Of a DNA stretch of 64,000 nt, positions 60,686-64,000 are shown piece after piece (the stretch's first letter is position 1; every line of letters starts with the position of its first letter). Source of the DNA: Alienimonas californiensis (lineage in GTDB: Bacteria; Planctomycetota; Planctomycetia; Planctomycetales; Planctomycetaceae). Below the pieces are notes generated by a model, which had not been told where the DNA came from, did not search any database, and saw only the letters and a list, made by a program, of their open reading frames with translations. The stretch lies in NCBI RefSeq assembly GCF_007743815.1, contig NZ_CP036265.1:1266501-1330500 (forward strand), read 5' to 3'. Made by a program: the position numbers and the translations under genes.

Positions 60686-62986
60686 TCAGTCGCCGTTCGC
60701 CTCGGCTTCTTTGACGAGTTCTTCAATGCGGGCGACCAGTTCCTCGTGGTCCGGGGCACCCTCGTATTTCTCGGCGATGCGGCCGTCGGCGTCGATCAAA
60801 AACAGCGTCGGCAGGCTGGAGACGCGGTAGCGCTCGGAGATCGCCCCGCCGGGGCCGTCGGCCCAGGTGCGCCAGGTCACGCTGCCGTCCTCGCGGATCT
60901 CCCGCAGGCGGTCCGGGTCGTCGCCGTTCACGCCGAGGATCACGAAGGGGCGGTCTTCGTATTTTTTGGCCAGCACGCGCTCCTGCGGATACATCGCCGT
61001 GCAATACGGGCACCAGTCGGCGAAGAAGTCCAGCAGCACGACCCGGCCACGGAAATCCTCTAAAGCCATCGGCTCGCCCTCGGAGTCCTTGCCGGTAATC
61101 GCCGGCGGCTGGCGGCCGGGGACGAGGTTCTCCACGACGTACTTCAACGGGGCGGCGGCGGCGTCCAGGGGCGTGCCCTCGAGGGTGATGTCGCCGTAAT
61201 CCTTGATCGTCTCCTCCAGCAGCGCGACCGCCTCGTCGGCCTGCTCGGGGGTCGATTCTTCGGACCGAACCAGCGCCGAGGCCAGGGCGAAGACGCTCAT
61301 CCCCTGAATGTCGCGGAAGGGGCTCGCCGTGCGGAGTTCGCGGAGCAGGTCGTGCGCCTCCGGCCGGCCGGACCCGCCGAGCATCAGGGGGACGACCCGC
61401 AGTTCGGGGTCCTTGCCGTGGTCCCGCAGCAGGGCCTCGCCGGCGGCGGCGATCACGCGGCCCTCCTCCTCGTCCGAGACGATCGACCGCCCCACCATCA
61501 GCGCCGCCAGCAGGGCGGAGCGGGCCTCCGCGGAGGTCGGTTCCTCCTCGGCCAGCGTCAGCAGGTCGTCGGCGGTCTGGCGGGCGGGGTGTTGGTCCCG
61601 CAGGGCCAGCAGGTCGGCGGGGGATTCGACCGTGGAGAACGAAACGGCGAACTCCTCCATCCGCCGCTGGTGCGTGGTCAGCGTCGCCTCCACCTCGCCG
61701 GAGAGCCCCGCCATGAACTGCTCCAGCGGCCCGCCGCCGCCCAGGCCGCCGGGGTCGGACGGCAGGTCGGCCAAGGCCGTCGGCTCGGGGTCGGCCCGGC
61801 GAATTAACTCCCCCAAGTCCCAGGCGGCCGCGGCGAAGCCCAGGCCGCGTTCGCCCACCACCCAAGTATTGATGCCGATTACCTCGCCCCGCAGATTCAG
61901 CAGCGGGCCGCCGCTGTTCCCGCCGGAGATCGTGGCGTTCGTCTGCACCCACATCTGATCCGCGGGGGCGCTGAGGAACTGGCGGGCGCCGTCCGGCAAT
62001 TGGTCGGTCCGCTGCAGGGCGCTGACGATGCCGGCGGTCGTGGTGAATTGAAACCCGCCCGGGTGGCCGACCGCGACCGTCTGGGAACCGGCGAGCGGAA
62101 GCGTCTCGGCCAGCGGCAGCGGGACGGCGCCGGCGGGCAGCGATTCCAGTTCCAACACGGCGAGATCGCGCTGGGCGTCCCAGCCGCGGACGCCCACGAC
62201 CTCCCGCTCCTGGCCGTCGCGGAAGTGGGCGACGGCCCGGTCGCCCTCGGAGATCACGTGATAATTCGTCGCCACCAGCCCGGACCCGTCGGCGGCTGAC
62301 CCGTCGGCACCGGGGCCGCCCACCACAAACCCGCTGCCCAGCCCGACTTCGTCCCCGTCCTCGTCATACATCGTAATTCGCACCACCCCGGGGGAGACGC
62401 GTGCGATCACCTCCGGAATGGACAATTCCTCGCCGGGCGGCAGCCCGCTGCCGGCCCCGTTCATGCCGGCGAGGGCGAAGCCGTCGGCGAGATCTTCTTC
62501 CACGTCGTCGACGGGCAGGCGGGCGCTCATGCCGCCGCCGTCGTTCAGGCGGGCGAGGGCGGGGTTCGTCTCCGGTTCCTCGTCCCCCGCACCAAAGTAG
62601 AACGCGGCCCCGACGCCCGCGGCGATCAGCGTCAGCGCAGCGCCGGCCCCGCCTAATTTCCAGGCCATCCCCACCGGCGGCTTGCCGCCCCGCGACCGCG
62701 ACCGACGCGTCCGGGCGACCGGCCGCACGGCGCTCGGGCCGGTCGGCAGTCCGGGGATCAATTCCGGGACCTCCCCGGTGAAGGCGTCGTCTGCCGCGGG
62801 GCCGCCGGCGGTCGGGTCGTCCGGGGCGACGACGATCGACGAGGCGTCCCGAAGCGCCGAGGGCGCCTCCCCGCCGCCCACAATAATTGGTTCGCCGCAT
62901 TTCGGGCAGCGGGCCCGCCGGCCGAGCTTGTCTTCCCGGGCGACGATCGACGCCGCACAGGCCGGGCAGGAAAACTTCACGCTCAT
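60686..62986 (-). CDS. Membrane-anchored trypsin-like protease fused to TlpA-type thioredoxin
   Basis: 766 residues. The cytoplasmic N-terminus has a zinc ribbon (Cys7, Cys10, Cys27, Cys30). One membrane helix (WKLGGAGAALTLIAAGVGAAF, 109-131) follows a basic stretch. The outer part contains a HtrA-like serine protease with His243 (NYHV), Asp274 (RDLAVL) and Ser358 (GGNSGGPLL). A ~270-residue helical spacer, probably TPR-like, comes next. Last is a TlpA/thioredoxin domain with WCPYC (Cys659, Cys662) and cis-Pro (LPTLF). No PDZ domain is seen. It may couple proteolysis with disulfide control in the periplasm; this is inferred from the fusion. Confidence 0.88.
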   Translation of the reverse strand: MSVKFSCPACAASIVAREDKLGRRARCPKCGEPIIVGGGEAPSALRDASSIVVAPDDPTAGGPAADDAFTGEVPELIPGLPTGPSAVRPVARTRRSRSRGGKPPVGMAWKLGGAGAALTLIAAGVGAAFYFGAGDEEPETNPALARLNDGGGMSARLPVDDVEEDLADGFALAGMNGAGSGLPPGEELSIPEVIARVSPGVVRITMYDEDGDEVGLGSGFVVGGPGADGSAADGSGLVATNYHVISEGDRAVAHFRDGQEREVVGVRGWDAQRDLAVLELESLPAGAVPLPLAETLPLAGSQTVAVGHPGGFQFTTTAGIVSALQRTDQLPDGARQFLSAPADQMWVQTNATISGGNSGGPLLNLRGEVIGINTWVVGERGLGFAAAAWDLGELIRRADPEPTALADLPSDPGGLGGGGPLEQFMAGLSGEVEATLTTHQRRMEEFAVSFSTVESPADLLALRDQHPARQTADDLLTLAEEEPTSAEARSALLAALMVGRSIVSDEEEGRVIAAAGEALLRDHGKDPELRVVPLMLGGSGRPEAHDLLRELRTASPFRDIQGMSVFALASALVRSEESTPEQADEAVALLEETIKDYGDITLEGTPLDAAAAPLKYVVENLVPGRQPPAITGKDSEGEPMALEDFRGRVVLLDFFADWCPYCTAMYPQERVLAKKYEDRPFVILGVNGDDPDRLREIREDGSVTWRTWADGPGGAISERYRVSSLPTLFLIDADGRIAEKYEGAPDHEELVARIEELVKEAEANGD

Positions 62987-63117
62987 ACCAACTCGCCTGC
63001 CTCGGGGGATGCGGGAGGGCCCCGCAACCGCCCGCCGTCGCGGGAGCCGAAGCCGATCCTACCGCCGCCGCGCCGACCGGGCGAGAGGCGGGATGAGCGT
63101 GCAACAGGGACGCCGTT

Positions 63118-63292
63118 CTCCCCTCGCCCCCTTTTGGGGGAGAGGGGTCGGGGGTGAGGGGGCAGTGATTCCCGCACGTTGTTCAAGGTCCGCCTTGCTC
63201 GCCCGAAGGCCGGTTCGTCACCCCAGAAAGCGGGGACGTAGAAACCGTGCGTCACCCTCACCCCCGGCCCCTCTCCCTCGAGGGAGAGGGGG
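63118..63292 (+). repeat. Family A composite inverted-repeat element, copy 6
   Basis: The core contains TGTTCAAGGTCCGC, close to copy 1, and CACCCCAGAAAGCGGGGACG. The right hairpin is CTCTCCCTCGAGGGAGAG. It is in the same orientation as all other copies, although both flanking genes are on the minus strand. Confidence 0.9.
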
Positions 63293-63330
63293 GAGGAGCG
63301 GGGCGAACCTTCTGGGGTTTCGTTAACTCG

Positions 63331-63509
63331 TCCCCCCTCGCCCCCCTTTTGGGGGAGAGGGGTCGGGGGTGAGGGGGCGGTGATTCCCGCACGCCGTTCA
63401 CGGCCCGACTCGCTCTCCCGTCGCCCAGTTCGTTACTGCATGAGCGGGGACGGGCGAATCGTTCGCCCACCCTCACCCCCGGCCCCTCTCCCTCGAGGGA
63501 GAGGGGGGA
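63331..63509 (+). repeat. Family A composite inverted-repeat element, copy 7
   Basis: It follows copy 6 by 38 bp, tandem and in the same orientation. The core contains CGTTCACGGCCCGA and ACTGCATGAGCGGGGACG. The right hairpin CTCTCCCTCGAGGGAGAG is the same as in copy 6, suggesting local duplication or homogenisation of the arms. Confidence 0.9.
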
Positions 63510-63526
63510 CGAAAATGGCCGGCCGC

Positions 63527-64000
63527 TTATCGGTCGCCCAGGCGGGCGGCTTGTTCGGCGAGGCCGACGAACTCTTCGCGGTAGCCGCCGGCGTCTTCGC
63601 CCACGGCGGCCTCGGCCCAGGCGGCGGCGTCGCCGAGTTTGGCGGTCCCGCTGTGCTCGCTGTTTCGCAGCAGCATGCCGAAGGCGGCCACGGCGGCGGC
63701 GAAGCGGTAGTCGGCGCTCGCTTCCTCGAAGGCCTTCATCGAGTCCGGGACGGGCACGTTGAACTCGGTCGCCGGGTCCTCCTTGGTGGCGTTCGGAGCT
63801 TTATAACGCAGGTTGACCGTCAGCAGTTCGCCGCTGTTCATCGCGGCGTCGGTCGGCTCGCCGGGGGTTTGATACTTGGACTGCGGCGTCTCGGGTGCCT
63901 CTTCGTCGGCGCCGGCGGGGACGACTTCATAGAGGGCCGTGACGGAGTGCCCGGCGCCGATCTCGCCGGCGTCCTTGGCGTCGTCGCGGAAGTCCTCGGC
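63527..64000 (-). CDS. VWA protein, YfbK/DUF3520 C-terminal part (cut by right edge)
   Basis: The open frame runs in from the right edge for 157 residues; an internal ATG at 63841 is not the start. The visible part (AEDFRDDAKDAGEIGAGHSV, VTALYEVVPAGADEE, LLTVNLRYKAPNA, RFAAAVAAFGMLLRNSEHSG) matches the C-terminal domain of YfbK-type von Willebrand factor A proteins, DUF3520. The full protein should be an exported or membrane VWA protein. The VWA domain itself lies beyond the window. A distant partner for the ChlI/MoxR-like ATPase is possible but not shown. Confidence 0.88.
   Translation of the reverse strand, partial: AEDFRDDAKDAGEIGAGHSVTALYEVVPAGADEEAPETPQSKYQTPGEPTDAAMNSGELLTVNLRYKAPNATKEDPATEFNVPVPDSMKAFEEASADYRFAAAVAAFGMLLRNSEHSGTAKLGDAAAWAEAAVGEDAGGYREEFVGLAEQAARLGDR

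Larger units (their letters stand above)
62987..63526. other. 540-bp non-coding region filled with two family A elements
   Basis: The space between the start of the protease-TlpA gene and the stop of the VWA gene (both minus strand) holds ~130 bp of promoter-side sequence. Family A copies 6 (63118-63292) and 7 (63331-63509) follow. No coding potential of its own is seen. Confidence 0.85.

Noticed and set aside
1253-63526. tRNA, rRNA, riboswitch or IS element in the intergenic spaces
   Set aside because: I scanned the gaps for conserved loops, terminal inverted repeats with target duplications and transposase motifs, and found none I could support.
63527-63841. A separate 104-residue gene starting at the ATG at 63841
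   Set aside because: The frame stays open to the right edge and the upstream codons continue the DUF3520 pattern, so this ATG is internal.

Overview
The window is a very GC-rich, densely coded chromosomal segment, almost certainly from a planctomycete. The gene content supports this: a TIGR02999-type ECF sigma factor next to a Ser/Thr kinase with WD40 repeats, two further kinases, a DUF1080 protein, a class I sulfatase, sialate O-acetylesterase-like and PL10 pectate lyase enzymes, FG-GAP repeats, two Uma2 nucleases, HD-GYP proteins and GTGAGCCCGAAGCGC-type dispersed repeats. An Alienimonas-like member of the Planctomycetia is my guess, but the genus cannot be fixed from sequence alone. I saw no rRNA, tRNA, CRISPR array, IS transposase or prophage. 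This looks like core or accessory chromosome with many short non-coding repeats.

Layout. 0-5 kb: start of mqnE (cut by the left edge) and mqnP of futalosine menaquinone synthesis, an HD-GYP protein, then coaX overlapping a short mnmE. 5-11.5 kb: MATE transporter, sialate O-acetylesterase, a phospholipase C-like/DUF4332 protein and a DUF1080 protein, separated by long inverted-repeat elements. 11.6-16.3 kb: sigma factor and WD40 kinase. 16.5-22.5 kb: one giant AsmA/TamB-like gene. 22.7-26 kb: SDR dehydrogenase, rdgB and an acidic protein of unknown function. 26-33 kb: a five-gene minus-strand cluster (giant TPR membrane protein, small TPR protein, ExbB, two ExbD). 33.4-35.8 kb: a sugar-phosphate cyclase of apparent EboD type, translationally coupled to an HD-domain protein. 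35.9-44 kb: sulfatase, Uma2, PolB-like exonuclease, glycine-zipper lipoprotein, PL10 pectate lyase, ChlI/MoxR-like ATPase and several hypotheticals. 44.8-48.8 kb: two Ser/Thr kinases, one with a C-terminal RDD domain. 49.5-52.2 kb: csrA and a second HD-GYP protein. 52.3-54.6 kb: DUF2892-like membrane protein, secreted haem protein and rhodanese-DUF2892 protein. 54.7-64 kb: Uma2, a clan GH-A-like glycosidase, manganese catalase, an FG-GAP protein, a trypsin-like protease fused to a TlpA thioredoxin domain, and the end of a YfbK-type VWA protein cut by the right edge.

The themes are polysaccharide degradation (esterase, sulfatase, PL10, glycosidase, DUF1080), signalling (three kinases, ECF sigma, two HD-GYP, CsrA) and envelope energisation or assembly (ExbB/ExbD/TPR, AsmA-like). 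The most unusual feature is the repeat load. One ~175 bp element occurs seven times, always between genes and always in the same orientation. Several other short repeat families have entered coding sequences and changed protein ends or linkers. Shine-Dalgarno sequences are rare, so many starts were chosen from domain boundaries, signal peptides and gene overlaps.
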